Assembly: GCA_903951405.1 (NCBI GenBank)
Contig: CAJBBV010000169.1
Coordinates: 1 to 44,627, forward strand
DNA length: 44,627 bases
From: an uncultured bacterium
Lineage (GTDB): Bacteria > Bacteroidota > Bacteroidia > Chitinophagales > Chitinophagaceae
Direction of reading: 5' to 3'
The notes under the pieces are model-generated. The model was not told the DNA's origin and ran no database searches. It was given only the letters and a program-made list of their open reading frames with translations. Below, piece by piece: positions 16,645-25,490 of this stretch (positions within the stretch are counted from its first letter, which is position 1; each line of letters starts with the position of its first letter). A program made the position numbers and the translations under genes.

Positions 16645-18987
16645 ATGAAAAAATTATTGTTTGTCGCACTTATTTTATCATGTTCTATCTCGTTTGCACA
16701 GATAAAAAATGGAGCAGGTGCTGCCCGCGTTGTAGCCTTTAAATCACAAGAATCGTTGATTGCTTCTTCTCCATATCATGATTTGACATGGCGAAATGTT
16801 GGCCCAGATTATATAAGTGGCCGGTGTACTGAAGTTCAAGGAGTTTCAGGCAATCGTAATTTAATTTTTGCTTCATTTGCTTCTGGGGGCTTTTGGAAAT
16901 CTAAGGACGCAGGAGAGCATTGGGAGTCGCTAACTGATGGGTTAGGTTCACAAGCTATTGGAAGTTTTGCACTTTCTCCATCTAATCATGATATCATTTA
17001 TATAGGTACTGGGGAGGCTAATATCTTCCGCGCATCATTTTCAGGAGTAGGCGTTTTTAAAACTGTAGATGGTGGGCAGCATTGGATTTCCCTTGGCTTA
17101 GAAAATACCGGAACCGTTTCCCGAATTATTGTTCACCCAACCAATCCTGATGTGGTGTATGTTTCTGCAGGAGGTAATGAATGGACGTATAATAAAGATA
17201 GGGGAGTGTATAAAACTGAGAATGGGGGTAAGACCTGGAGCAGAGTATTGGGCTCTGACGAAAAAATAGGGTCTATTGATATGGTAATGGATCCTGCAGA
17301 TCCAAATACATTAATTGTGTCAACATGGAATAGGATCCGCAGAAGATGGAGTGATCCTGTACCTGAAGATGGAGATTATTTATACAAGACGACAGATGGG
17401 GGAAAGAATTGGAGAAAGTTAACAGAGGGGTTACCTGAGACTAAGTTTACAGGCCGTATTGGACTTACGATTTCAAAGAGTAAGCCTAATGTTATTTATG
17501 CATACGTTGATAATCATACCCCAAAAAGAGATCCTAAGGAAGGTGAACTTGATCCTTATGGCAGACCAATTCAGGTAATTCCATTTGGCGTGCAAGTATA
17601 CAGAAGCGATGACAAAGGGGAGCATTGGAAAAAAGTCAGTACCGAGGATGAAAAACTTGAGCGTTTTGCTGGGACATATGGATGGGTATTTGGACAAATA
17701 CGGGTTGATCCAAATAATGAAAATGTAGTTTATATCATGGGTGTACCTATGGCTAAATCTATCGATGGTGGTAAGACCTTTACTATGATGAATCCATCTG
17801 ATGATAATGGTGATGAAATGCATGGTGATAATCATGCATTATGGATTGATCCTGCCAATAGTGATTATATCATCAATGGTAATGATGGAGGGGTTATATT
17901 AACATATGATGGTGGTTTAAAATGGAAAAACTTTTTTAAAAAAATTCCGACAACACAATTTTATAATATCACCTATGATATGAAAACTCCATATACCATT
18001 TTTGGTTCTGTGCAAGATGAAGGAAGTTTCATGGGGAGCATTAAAAATGAATATGGTAAAGTTGCTGATGGTATCATGCCTTGGCAAGATGCGCCAGGTG
18101 GTGAGGGTACAATTATTGCAGTGGATTCCAAAAATTCCGATATCGTCTATTCAAGTTCTTTTTATGGGAGGTTAATGCGGAGCGATCTTCGTATGCCAAG
18201 AATACCTTGGGATCAAGAGCCTAAGCCAGACTCTGTTCGTTCTAAAGAGATTTTTCCAAAGAAATCAGAAGGTGAGGAAGTACATCGTGGTGAATGGCTT
18301 GCTTACTCGTTAATTTCTCCACACGACAATAATGTGATTTATCATGGTTTTCAATATTTGTTTCAATCAAATGATAAAGGAGAGACATGGAAGAGAATTA
18401 GTGATGATTTGACTTACAACGATAAGAGTAGGATGGGTCGCACTCCATATGCAATTAATCATCAGGCAATAACAGCCATAGAAGAATCTCCCCTCAAAAA
18501 AGGGTTATTGTATGTAGGTACTGATGATGGTAGGGTATGGGTGCGTGATGGAGAGCAAGCCGCTTTTACGTTAATTATGAAAGGTATACCGCAAAATGCC
18601 CATGTATCTCGGATAGTCGCTTCTTCAAAAGAAGTAGGCCGTGTTTATTTAACATTAAGCAATAGACGTGAAGACGATAATACACCTTATGTGTTTGTCT
18701 CTGATGATAAGGGGATAACATGGACAAGCATTGCTTCTAATTTACCAGCTGCACCTGTTAACGTAATTAGAGAAGACAGTAAGTATCCAACTCATCTATA
18801 TTGCGGTACAGATATGGGCATCTATGTTAGCACAAATTCTGGAAAGCAGTGGAGCTCACTTCAGTCCAATTTACCTGCAGTTGTTTCAGTGCAAGATTTA
18901 TTTATTCATCCACGCGATCGAAATTTAGTTATAGCCACTTACGGAAGAGGGGTATATGTGCTTGATCAATTTTCACAAATAAAATGA
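16645..18987 (+). CDS. Secreted Asp-box (BNR/sortilin-like) beta-propeller protein
   Basis: From the ATG at 16645 the protein has 780 residues. It opens with a signal peptide (MKKLLFVALILSCSISFAQ) and the WRNVGPDYISGRC segment common at the start of these Bacteroidota proteins. I count ten Asp-box motifs of the S-x-D-x-G-x-x-W type, including SKDAGEHW, TVDGGQHW, TENGGKTW, TTDGGKNW, SDDKGEHW, TYDGGLKW, SNDKGETW, SDDKGITW and STNSGKQW. This indicates one ten-bladed (VPS10/sortilin-like) or two stacked propellers. No glycosidase catalytic residues or type IX secretion C-terminal domain are obvious, so binding is more likely than catalysis. An ATG at 16624 would add seven residues. Many relatives are about 1000 residues and carry an extra C-terminal domain that is absent here. 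Confidence 0.85.
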   Translation: MKKLLFVALILSCSISFAQIKNGAGAARVVAFKSQESLIASSPYHDLTWRNVGPDYISGRCTEVQGVSGNRNLIFASFASGGFWKSKDAGEHWESLTDGLGSQAIGSFALSPSNHDIIYIGTGEANIFRASFSGVGVFKTVDGGQHWISLGLENTGTVSRIIVHPTNPDVVYVSAGGNEWTYNKDRGVYKTENGGKTWSRVLGSDEKIGSIDMVMDPADPNTLIVSTWNRIRRRWSDPVPEDGDYLYKTTDGGKNWRKLTEGLPETKFTGRIGLTISKSKPNVIYAYVDNHTPKRDPKEGELDPYGRPIQVIPFGVQVYRSDDKGEHWKKVSTEDEKLERFAGTYGWVFGQIRVDPNNENVVYIMGVPMAKSIDGGKTFTMMNPSDDNGDEMHGDNHALWIDPANSDYIINGNDGGVILTYDGGLKWKNFFKKIPTTQFYNITYDMKTPYTIFGSVQDEGSFMGSIKNEYGKVADGIMPWQDAPGGEGTIIAVDSKNSDIVYSSSFYGRLMRSDLRMPRIPWDQEPKPDSVRSKEIFPKKSEGEEVHRGEWLAYSLISPHDNNVIYHGFQYLFQSNDKGETWKRISDDLTYNDKSRMGRTPYAINHQAITAIEESPLKKGLLYVGTDDGRVWVRDGEQAAFTLIMKGIPQNAHVSRIVASSKEVGRVYLTLSNRREDDNTPYVFVSDDKGITWTSIASNLPAAPVNVIREDSKYPTHLYCGTDMGIYVSTNSGKQWSSLQSNLPAVVSVQDLFIHPRDRNLVIATYGRGVYVLDQFSQIK

Positions 18988-19019
18988 TATTGAAGGTGGA
19001 TTAGATTGGCTGTTTCCTT

Positions 19020-19838
19020 TTATAGAAACAGATCTGTAAATAATTGAGCTCCTGGTACAACTGAGTATTTTGTGAGGTCTGTAATGCCCTCTGACTCTAA
19101 GACTTGCTCGTCGATAAAGCAGTTGCCTGTGCATTGTTCTGAAGGCCTATTCAGGATATAATAAACGGCGTCTGCGATTATCTGCGGAGTCCTGCTCATT
19201 TTCATAAGCATTTCTCCCCCTAATAAATTTTGCACTGCTGCAGTGGCAATAGTTGTTCTTGGCCAAAGGGCATTTGATGCAATTTTATATTGTTTTAATT
19301 CCTCAGCTAACCCTAGCGCAATCATACTCATATTATATTTGCTGAGTGTATAGGCTAAGTGGTTGCCAAGCCATTTAGGTTCCATATTAATAGGCGGTGA
19401 TAGGTTGATGATGTGTGGGTTTTTACCTCTTTTTAAATGAGGGATGCAGTGTTTAGCCATTAAGAATGTGCCTCTGACGTTGATGCTATGCATTAAGTCA
19501 AATTTTTTAGCATCAGTTTCTTCAGTGCTATTCAACGAGATTGCTGATGCATTATTGATGAGGATGTCAATGCCCCCAAAGGCCGCAACTCCTTTTTCTA
19601 TAGTTGATATAATTTGGTCTTCAAAACGTATGTCGCATTGTGCTGCAAGTGCTTTACCTCCTTTGTCTTCAATTTCTTTAGCTACAGAGAAAATTGTGCC
19701 ACCGAGTTTTGGGTTTTCCTCAATAGATTTTGCCGCGATGATTATATTAGCACCATGCTCTGCTAGCTTTAATGCGATAGCTTTTCCGATACCTCTGCTT
19801 GCTCCAGTGATTAATGCCGTTTTATGTTGGAAATTCAT
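19020..19838 (-). CDS. SDR-family oxidoreductase (HSDL2-like)
   Basis: This 272-residue classical short-chain dehydrogenase has the Rossmann motif TGASRGIGKA (near residue 10), LINNASA, a Ser in INLSPP and the catalytic YTLSK (Tyr-x3-Lys). The IIAAKSIEENPKLGGTI segment after the second strand is typical of the HSDL2/SDR13C subgroup, which prefers NADP and has been linked to fatty-acid or sterol substrates. The substrate is not readable here. It lies 109 bp downstream of lptC on the same strand and converges with the propeller gene. Confidence 0.9.
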   Translation of the reverse strand: MNFQHKTALITGASRGIGKAIALKLAEHGANIIIAAKSIEENPKLGGTIFSVAKEIEDKGGKALAAQCDIRFEDQIISTIEKGVAAFGGIDILINNASAISLNSTEETDAKKFDLMHSINVRGTFLMAKHCIPHLKRGKNPHIINLSPPINMEPKWLGNHLAYTLSKYNMSMIALGLAEELKQYKIASNALWPRTTIATAAVQNLLGGEMLMKMSRTPQIIADAVYYILNRPSEQCTGNCFIDEQVLESEGITDLTKYSVVPGAQLFTDLFL

Positions 19839-19947
19839 ACCCTACTTTTTATTGAATTTTATGAGGTTTCAAGGTATTGATTTAATAAGCCAATGAAATC
19901 ATTTACGTATAACTTGCCATAACAATTTCTGCAAAAACTGATTATAC

Positions 19948-20484
19948 TCAATTCTCAACACGGATTACACTATTTGTAACCTTATAGATTTCAAATGTTT
20001 TAAAATTTTGGGGCGCAGATAACCCTTGGCCATACATAATCATATCTGGAGTGTGGATCCTTACTGCTTTCTCTGTAAAGAATTTTTGTAAGCGTTGATC
20101 CCACCATAGTTCTTTGCAAAATAGCGTATCACCTTTTATGTTGTATACTCGAATACTATCTTGTAAAAATACTTTATTATCATTTTCGTAGTACCTCGCA
20201 AAGAGGGCATCTAATTTGCTTTCAATATGCATGATGGAATCGTAGAAATCGATATGCAACGTTTTGGGTAATTCGATTCTTGAGCTCGTATCTTGAAAGC
20301 GTAACATGATCGGAGCAGTTAGTTTTGCTTTCATTTTCCCTTTCTGACTCATGTAGCTGGTGACATTAAGGATTTTATCGACGCCTAATTTTTTTTCAAA
20401 TAGGGCATTGACTTTTTTTTCATCATTTTCACATGACATCAAATAGATGCTGCTGAGTATAATGACGAAGATTAACCTAATCAC
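19948..20484 (-). CDS. lptC: LPS export periplasmic protein LptC (lipoprotein form)
   Basis: This 178-residue protein bridges the inner-membrane LPS extractor (LptBFG) and the periplasmic LptA. It begins with a short hydrophobic signal ending LMSC, so it appears to be a lipoprotein, unlike the membrane-anchored E. coli LptC. The OstA-like beta-jellyroll region is visible as repeated strand pairs (KMKAKLTAPIML, KVFLQDSIRVYN, KFFTEKAVRIHTPDMIMYGQGL). The start must be a GTG at 20484: no ATG exists between it and the in-frame stop upstream. It is 14 bp downstream of the barrel gene. Confidence 0.85.
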   Translation of the reverse strand: MIRLIFVIILSSIYLMSCENDEKKVNALFEKKLGVDKILNVTSYMSQKGKMKAKLTAPIMLRFQDTSSRIELPKTLHIDFYDSIMHIESKLDALFARYYENDNKVFLQDSIRVYNIKGDTLFCKELWWDQRLQKFFTEKAVRIHTPDMIMYGQGLSAPQNFKTFEIYKVTNSVIRVEN

Positions 20485-20498
20485 TAGGGTGGTATATT

Positions 20499-21806
20499 TT
20501 ATTGGTATTTTGGCTTGTTAAACCATATGTCACTTAGGTTAAATCCAAGTGATAAACGGAAAATATTTTCTTTGATAGTGGATGCATTGTTGCCTCTGAA
20601 TCCGACTTCAAATGAAGTATTTATGGCTGTATATTGATTTGAATATATATTCCTTCTTACAGGAAATCCTGTCCCAAAGGATAAAGAATATACTGGAAGG
20701 GTTTTATCCAGTTGAATTGGGTCTTTTCCGAATGAGGTTCCAAGGCGGTAAGCAACTCGTTGCCAAAATTTTGGTGATTTATCATCGGGAATGAATTGTC
20801 CTCCAAATCGTGCAGTCCATGCATTGCTCATTTTGTCTGCCATCCCAAAATATCTATAAGCATTCCAGTTTGCAATATTTAACTCTGCCCCAACCATCCA
20901 ATTACCTTCTTTTTCGAACATAATTCCTACACCCCAAGCTGCTGGGTAGGTGATTTTGCCTTTCTGATTTTCTCCGAAGTATATGCTGTCGATATTTTGA
21001 AATCCAACTGATGAATTGTATTCAACGGTAGCCCTTGAAATATTACGAGTTGCATTTAGGTTGGATTGTAAATTTCCATGAGCGCCAAGGCGGATGAATG
21101 TTGATTTACTGAGTTTGATTTTGTATTGAACCCCAAGGTTCAGAAAGAGACCCCCAAAATGAGTGGTGTCAGATGAGTTTGTTGATTTATAGGCAACGGA
21201 GTCATTAATTAAGGAAAATCTTGTAGTGTATTGTTTGTTTCCAAACATATATCCCGCATTGAACCCAACACTCAATGATTTTGTACCATACGCCATGCCA
21301 GTATAGAATTGGTATGTACCACCATTGCCAAAGTAGTTGTATTCTGCACTATCGATGCCGGCTAGTCTAGTTGTTGAAGTAATATTGTACTCAACTCTTG
21401 AAATGGGGCGAAGTCCAAAATTCATTCCCCAATTTCTTTTTTTAGAGAGCGGCACTCCAATTTGAACATAAGATGGGATGAGGTTGGCTGATTTAAATTT
21501 TCTCGCAGGATTTTGCGCATTCAGGGTTCTTGACGTGTAATCTAGTCCAAAATCCAGTGTAGTGATTTTTAGGCTTGCGTATGATGCAGGATTATTGAAA
21601 TTAACTGCTTGGTAGTCAGCAAACGCACTTGATAATCCACCCATACCTCTGTTTAAGATATTTTGTGCCGGAATCAGGTCTCCCAATCCATACCTTGAGT
21701 AAGGAGAGTTTTCCTGTGCCTTAGTCTCAACGACCAACAGCAATAGCAGGGATGAAAGGGCTAAAAGTAAAAAAAATTTGTTAGTTGTTGGTCTCACTGA
21801 TCGCAT
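20499..21806 (-). CDS. Outer-membrane beta-barrel protein of unknown function
   Basis: With the ATG at 21806 the product is 435 residues and overlaps coaX by 26 nt. A signal peptide (FFLLLALSSLLLLLVVETKAQ) precedes NSPYSRYGLGDL, a recurrent start of Bacteroidota outer-membrane proteins. Alternating hydrophobic/aromatic strands then run to a C-terminus ending in NLSDIWFNKPKYQ. Composition (Gly, Asn, Tyr, Ser) and strand spacing fit a 14- to 16-stranded FadL/PorV-like barrel. Its place between coaX and lptC is common in this group and hints at envelope work, but no function is assigned. Confidence 0.8.
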   Translation of the reverse strand: MRSVRPTTNKFFLLLALSSLLLLLVVETKAQENSPYSRYGLGDLIPAQNILNRGMGGLSSAFADYQAVNFNNPASYASLKITTLDFGLDYTSRTLNAQNPARKFKSANLIPSYVQIGVPLSKKRNWGMNFGLRPISRVEYNITSTTRLAGIDSAEYNYFGNGGTYQFYTGMAYGTKSLSVGFNAGYMFGNKQYTTRFSLINDSVAYKSTNSSDTTHFGGLFLNLGVQYKIKLSKSTFIRLGAHGNLQSNLNATRNISRATVEYNSSVGFQNIDSIYFGENQKGKITYPAAWGVGIMFEKEGNWMVGAELNIANWNAYRYFGMADKMSNAWTARFGGQFIPDDKSPKFWQRVAYRLGTSFGKDPIQLDKTLPVYSLSFGTGFPVRRNIYSNQYTAINTSFEVGFRGNNASTIKENIFRLSLGFNLSDIWFNKPKYQ

Positions 21807-22503
21807 ACAATCCTTTATAAAGTAAATCGGGGTCTGCAAATATCTTATTTTTAAATAGGTGTGCAAAATAGGTGCAATCCCCTCCGGTTAAAACGACGTT
21901 AAAGTTCCTGTATTTATCTGAGTAACTATCAATTATTCCTTCTATTTCTTTTGCCATGCCTAAAATAACGCCACTTAGGATGTTTGTTCGGGTGTCATAT
22001 CCAATTAGGGGGAAATTCCAGTCCTTTTTTACTACCGGCAGTAATGCGGTGTAGTCGTGTAAGGAATTTAGGCGCATTTCCATGCCTGGTGAGATGCCTC
22101 CTCCTAAAAATTGGCTGTATTTATTGATGAAATTATAGGTGATACAACTTCCTAAGCCCACTACAAGGTTATTTTTGGATGGGAAGTTGTGAACAACAGC
22201 TGCTGCTAATGCAAGTCTATCAGCTCCCATGGTTTCTGGTTTGCCCACCGGTACAGTGAAATTTAGCTTTGTTAGGTGAGATAGTTTGTGGAAACGGGTT
22301 CTTTCTTCAAGAATACGTTCAATTTCTGGGGAGTGATGAATAACTGAAGAAAGGATCGATTTATCTGGTTTGTAGTCGTTTACTATGCTCTGAATGGTTT
22401 TTATGCCATCCCCTTCCAATAGAATGGAATCGGTAAGGATTCCATTGTCAAACAAGGCCGCCTTCATGCGTGTATTGCCAAGGTCTAGACAAACTGTTTT
22501 CAT
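21781..22503 (-). CDS. coaX: Type III pantothenate kinase
   Basis: This 240-residue enzyme catalyses the first step of CoA synthesis, pantothenate phosphorylation. Recognisable motifs of the ASKHA fold are DLGNTRMKAALF (phosphate 1, residues 6-17), GADRLALAAA (substrate/dimer region), LVVGLGSCITYNFI (phosphate 2) and GGGISPGMEMRLNSLHDYTALLP. Length is close to the usual 240-260. It is the first gene of a compact set with the barrel and lptC. Confidence 0.93.
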   Translation of the reverse strand: MKTVCLDLGNTRMKAALFDNGILTDSILLEGDGIKTIQSIVNDYKPDKSILSSVIHHSPEIERILEERTRFHKLSHLTKLNFTVPVGKPETMGADRLALAAAVVHNFPSKNNLVVGLGSCITYNFINKYSQFLGGGISPGMEMRLNSLHDYTALLPVVKKDWNFPLIGYDTRTNILSGVILGMAKEIEGIIDSYSDKYRNFNVVLTGGDCTYFAHLFKNKIFADPDLLYKGLYAISETNN

Positions 22504-22560
22504 TCAATGGATTTGTGCGAAGTTGAGGTAAAGTTGATTAATAATGAGCTTTTTTGCTGT

Positions 22561-23199
22561 TTAATTGAACCGAAAGCCCTCAATGTTTTTGAAATGTCCA
22601 TTAAGTTTAATTTTCGACTTTAATTGTTCCATCTCCTTTAAAATTGGAATGGTTTTGTGCAAGTGCCTTCGAAGAAATTCAAGCCGCTGATCCTCTCTCA
22701 TGAGTTGTATGAATTCATATTCTTGATCGACTGACATACCTAGATGGTGTGCAAAATCATAGCTTAATAATGCTCTGCCTTCTGAGTTGATTTCTTTGGT
22801 TACGTCGAGTAGCCTATGTAAGGTACTGACCTCAACGGTTAATTTTCGGATTAAGTCTTGTCTTGGGTGAGTATCATTGTCAGGGTAATGCACTATAGCC
22901 CCGCTATACAGTTTGTTTGGCAGTTCTTGAATTACCTCAAGAAGTTTAAAAATTTTGATGCCTCGTGTTTTGATATCAAGCTCTCCGTTTTCGTACCTAT
23001 TTGAGATTTCAATAATTTCTACAAGTGTGCCCAGTTCAGCTACTTTTCCATTTTGTACACACGGTATTCCAAATGGTTTTTTATGTTCAGCGCATTCTTC
23101 AATTAATTGTTTATAGCGCGGCTCGAAAATGTGAAGATTTAATTTTTCACTTGGGAATACAGTAAGTTCAAGCGGAAAGATTGGAATGAAGTTTGTCAT
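22561..23199 (-). CDS. Stand-alone LON substrate-binding (N-terminal) domain protein
   Basis: This 212-residue protein matches the PUA-like N-terminal domain of Lon: FIPIFPLELTVFPSEKLNLHIFEPRYKQLIEE, read as the conserved P-L-x4-P-x5-L-x-I-F-E-x-R-Y pattern at about 5-35. A helical tail follows. AAA+ ATPase and protease domains are absent, so it is not a protease by itself. It may bind unfolded substrates or a partner. It lies upstream of coaX by 57 bp on the same strand and is divergent from meaB. Confidence 0.87.
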   Translation of the reverse strand: MTNFIPIFPLELTVFPSEKLNLHIFEPRYKQLIEECAEHKKPFGIPCVQNGKVAELGTLVEIIEISNRYENGELDIKTRGIKIFKLLEVIQELPNKLYSGAIVHYPDNDTHPRQDLIRKLTVEVSTLHRLLDVTKEINSEGRALLSYDFAHHLGMSVDQEYEFIQLMREDQRLEFLRRHLHKTIPILKEMEQLKSKIKLNGHFKNIEGFRFN

Positions 23200-23350
23200 G
23201 CTTGGTTTAGTCTTGATTTACGCGCATCATTTTAATAAACTCGTCATGCAATATACTATAGGCTTCTGAAGTGTATTTTATTTAACCATGATAAAGCGAT
23301 AATTTTATAGAATCGTAGCATCCCAATTTTTTCTATAATTAAATCCTCCA

Positions 23351-24256
23351 ATGTTTGATGACCTAATATTTCTTGCAAAGCAGGGCGACACTAGGAGTAT
23401 TGCGCGGTGTATTTCGTTGATAGAAAACGAGGTGCCAGGGCACGAAGCGCTTGTGGCATCTTTTTCGGCTAACAATACCGTGCCTGTCATTGGTATCACC
23501 GGACCCCCTGGTGCAGGAAAAAGTACGTTAGTGGATGCATTGATTGGGGAGTATGTTTTAGCTCAAAAGAAAGTAGCTGTCGTGTGCGTAGATCCATCTT
23601 CTCCTTTTAATATGGGGGCATTGCTGGGAGATAGAATTCGAATGAGCAAGTGGTATAGTCATCCGGATGTATTTATTCGATCCTTGGCTAGCAGAGGTTC
23701 TTTGGGTGGTTTGCATCCTACTACCATAGAGATAACTGATTTATTAAGAAGCTGTAATTTTGATATTATTATAGTTGAAACTGTTGGTGTTGGGCAATCA
23801 GAGATTGAGATTGCCGGGTTGGCAGATTTAACTGTATTGGTCCTTGTACCAGAAGCAGGGGATGAAATACAATTCATGAAGGCCGGATTAATGGAGTCTG
23901 CCTCGTTATTTGTTGTGAATAAATCGGATAGGCCAGATGCTGATCGATTTGCTGCTTCCCTGAAAGCGATGCTTCATGCCTCTGGAGATAGTAGGTTTAA
24001 TCATCCTAATTTGATTATGAATACGGTAGCGACCACTGGAAAAGGAATAAGTGAATTGCGTGCTTCGATTGATTTACTTTTGCATGAAGTGGGGAATGTA
24101 GATCGTAAGGTTGCATTGCTTGCAAAGCGGGCTTATCGACTTATTGAAAAACAAAGAATGTTAGATGTTGATCAACGGATGTTAGTTAAAGACATCAAAG
24201 ATCAATTAGCCAATAAAGAGTTTAACTTATATCAATTCATTAAAAAATTTAATTAA
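23351..24256 (+). CDS. meaB: MeaB/ArgK-type G3E GTPase, methylmalonyl-CoA mutase chaperone
   Basis: This 301-residue GTPase protects and reloads adenosylcobalamin in methylmalonyl-CoA mutase. The Walker A is GPPGAGKSTLVDAL (about 56-69). Others are the switch-type VDPSSPF, GDRIRM, ETVGVGQSE (Walker B/switch II) and the guanine motif NKSD. The C-terminal dimerisation arm is present but slightly short. No mutase gene lies in the window, so the partner is presumably encoded elsewhere. A 1-bp gap to the CDGSH gene suggests co-expression. Confidence 0.92.
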   Translation: MFDDLIFLAKQGDTRSIARCISLIENEVPGHEALVASFSANNTVPVIGITGPPGAGKSTLVDALIGEYVLAQKKVAVVCVDPSSPFNMGALLGDRIRMSKWYSHPDVFIRSLASRGSLGGLHPTTIEITDLLRSCNFDIIIVETVGVGQSEIEIAGLADLTVLVLVPEAGDEIQFMKAGLMESASLFVVNKSDRPDADRFAASLKAMLHASGDSRFNHPNLIMNTVATTGKGISELRASIDLLLHEVGNVDRKVALLAKRAYRLIEKQRMLDVDQRMLVKDIKDQLANKEFNLYQFIKKFN

Positions 24257-24257
24257 G

Positions 24258-24524
24258 ATGGAAGATTTAATCCCAAATGAAGGTTTCCCAATTGTTGCAA
24301 AATCTGAGCCATGTTGTGTTAAGGTTGAGGCAGGAAAGACCTATGCATGGTGCACATGTGGCCTAAGTGAAAAGCAGCCATTTTGCGATGGTAAGCATAA
24401 GAAAATTGAAGGTAGTCCATATGCTAGTTTGAAAGTTACATTTGAAAAGGAAGAAGAAGTATGGCTTTGCCAGTGTAAGAAGTCAAAGAATCCTCCTTTC
24501 TGTGATGGAAGCCATAATGGCTAA
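24258..24524 (+). CDS. Double-CDGSH iron-sulfur protein
   Basis: This 88-residue protein consists almost wholly of two CDGSH motifs, CTCGLSEKQPFCDGKH (about residues 33-48) and CQCKKSKNPPFCDGSH (about 72-87). Each supplies the three-Cys, one-His ligand set of a redox-active [2Fe-2S] cluster. It is a mitoNEET-class (type 3, tandem) protein, likely soluble, with a redox or Fe-S transfer role that is not defined. It follows meaB by 1 bp, which implies translational coupling. Confidence 0.93.
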   Translation: MEDLIPNEGFPIVAKSEPCCVKVEAGKTYAWCTCGLSEKQPFCDGKHKKIEGSPYASLKVTFEKEEEVWLCQCKKSKNPPFCDGSHNG

Positions 24525-24584
24525 GGGATTTCTATTAGGTTTATTTTTTATGTTACTCGGTAAGTGCCTGTAAATTATGTTGCG

Positions 24585-25490
24585 ATGAAATTCCGTGATC
24601 GGTTTTTGTATACCATTTTATATGGTATTTCTTTATTGCCGCTTTGGTTCTTATATCTAATTAGCGATTTGCTAGCATTTATAGTTTTCGATATAATCGC
24701 ATATCGAAAAAATATTGTTCAATCCAACTTAAAAGTTGCGTTTCCTGAAAAGTCAAGAAAGGAGCGCAATAAAATTGCAGCTAGATTCTATCGCAATTTT
24801 ACAGATACGATGATTGAATCCATTAAGTTGATGAGTTCAGGGGAAAAACTCATCAGAAAAATGTTTACTGCGAATCTTGATGAATTGAATGCGTTGGCTG
24901 AAAAGGGTAAGAGTATTCAAATTCATGCTATGCATAATTTTAATTGGGAAATAGTAAATCAAGGTGTTTCAATGAAGTTGAAAAAGCCTTTCTTGGCTGT
25001 TTATCAACCCATCACTAATAAATTTTTTGAAGAAATTTTTGTTAAGATTCGTTCCCGATTTGGCACCAAATTAATTCCTGCCAATGATTTCAAAAATAAT
25101 TTTGTTCAATATGATCATGAACAATATATCATTGCGTTGGTGGCAGATCAAAATCCAGGGAATCCTGCTAAAGCATGGTGGTTGAATTTTTTTGGAAAGC
25201 CTGCGCCATTTGTAATGGGTCCTGAAAATGCAGCAAGGAGTCGAAATACTATTGTCGTTTTTGGTAATTTCTATAAAATAAAACGGGGTTTATATACGCT
25301 TCAGATTGAAATTGTTACGGAAGATCCTGCTTCTTTGGCAAAGGGGGATTTAACAAAAAGATATTTACAATACATACAAGATCGTATTCGTGAGCGACCA
25401 GATAATTATTTATGGTCTCATAGAAGATGGAAGCATCCCTATAAACCGGAGTATGCTTCAAATTGTCTTGAAACACTTAATCTTCCTTAG
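24585..25490 (+). CDS. LpxL/HtrB-type lipid A acyltransferase family protein
   Basis: From the ATG at 24585 the product is 301 residues. It has an N-terminal hydrophobic anchor (LYGISLLPLWFLYLISDLLA), the segment YRKNIVQSNLKVAFPEKS, and the active-site box HAMHNFNWE (H-x4-E). Downstream, ADQNPGNPAKAWWLNFFGKPAPF and the C-terminal YLWSHRRWKH (catalytic-domain tail) are typical of the family. It probably adds a secondary acyl chain to lipid A or a related lipid at the inner membrane. An in-frame GTG at 24564 was rejected as less plausible. The 3' end overlaps the convergent rhodanese gene by 14 bp. Confidence 0.9.
   Translation: MKFRDRFLYTILYGISLLPLWFLYLISDLLAFIVFDIIAYRKNIVQSNLKVAFPEKSRKERNKIAARFYRNFTDTMIESIKLMSSGEKLIRKMFTANLDELNALAEKGKSIQIHAMHNFNWEIVNQGVSMKLKKPFLAVYQPITNKFFEEIFVKIRSRFGTKLIPANDFKNNFVQYDHEQYIIALVADQNPGNPAKAWWLNFFGKPAPFVMGPENAARSRNTIVVFGNFYKIKRGLYTLQIEIVTEDPASLAKGDLTKRYLQYIQDRIRERPDNYLWSHRRWKHPYKPEYASNCLETLNLP

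Noticed and set aside
19010-19031. CTGTTTC/GAAACAG hairpin between the propeller and SDR genes
   Set aside because: Stem of 7 bp without a U-run, overlapping the SDR stop; too weak to call a terminator.
22561-23199. Annotation as Lon protease
   Set aside because: Only the N-terminal PUA-like domain is present; ATPase and protease domains are missing.
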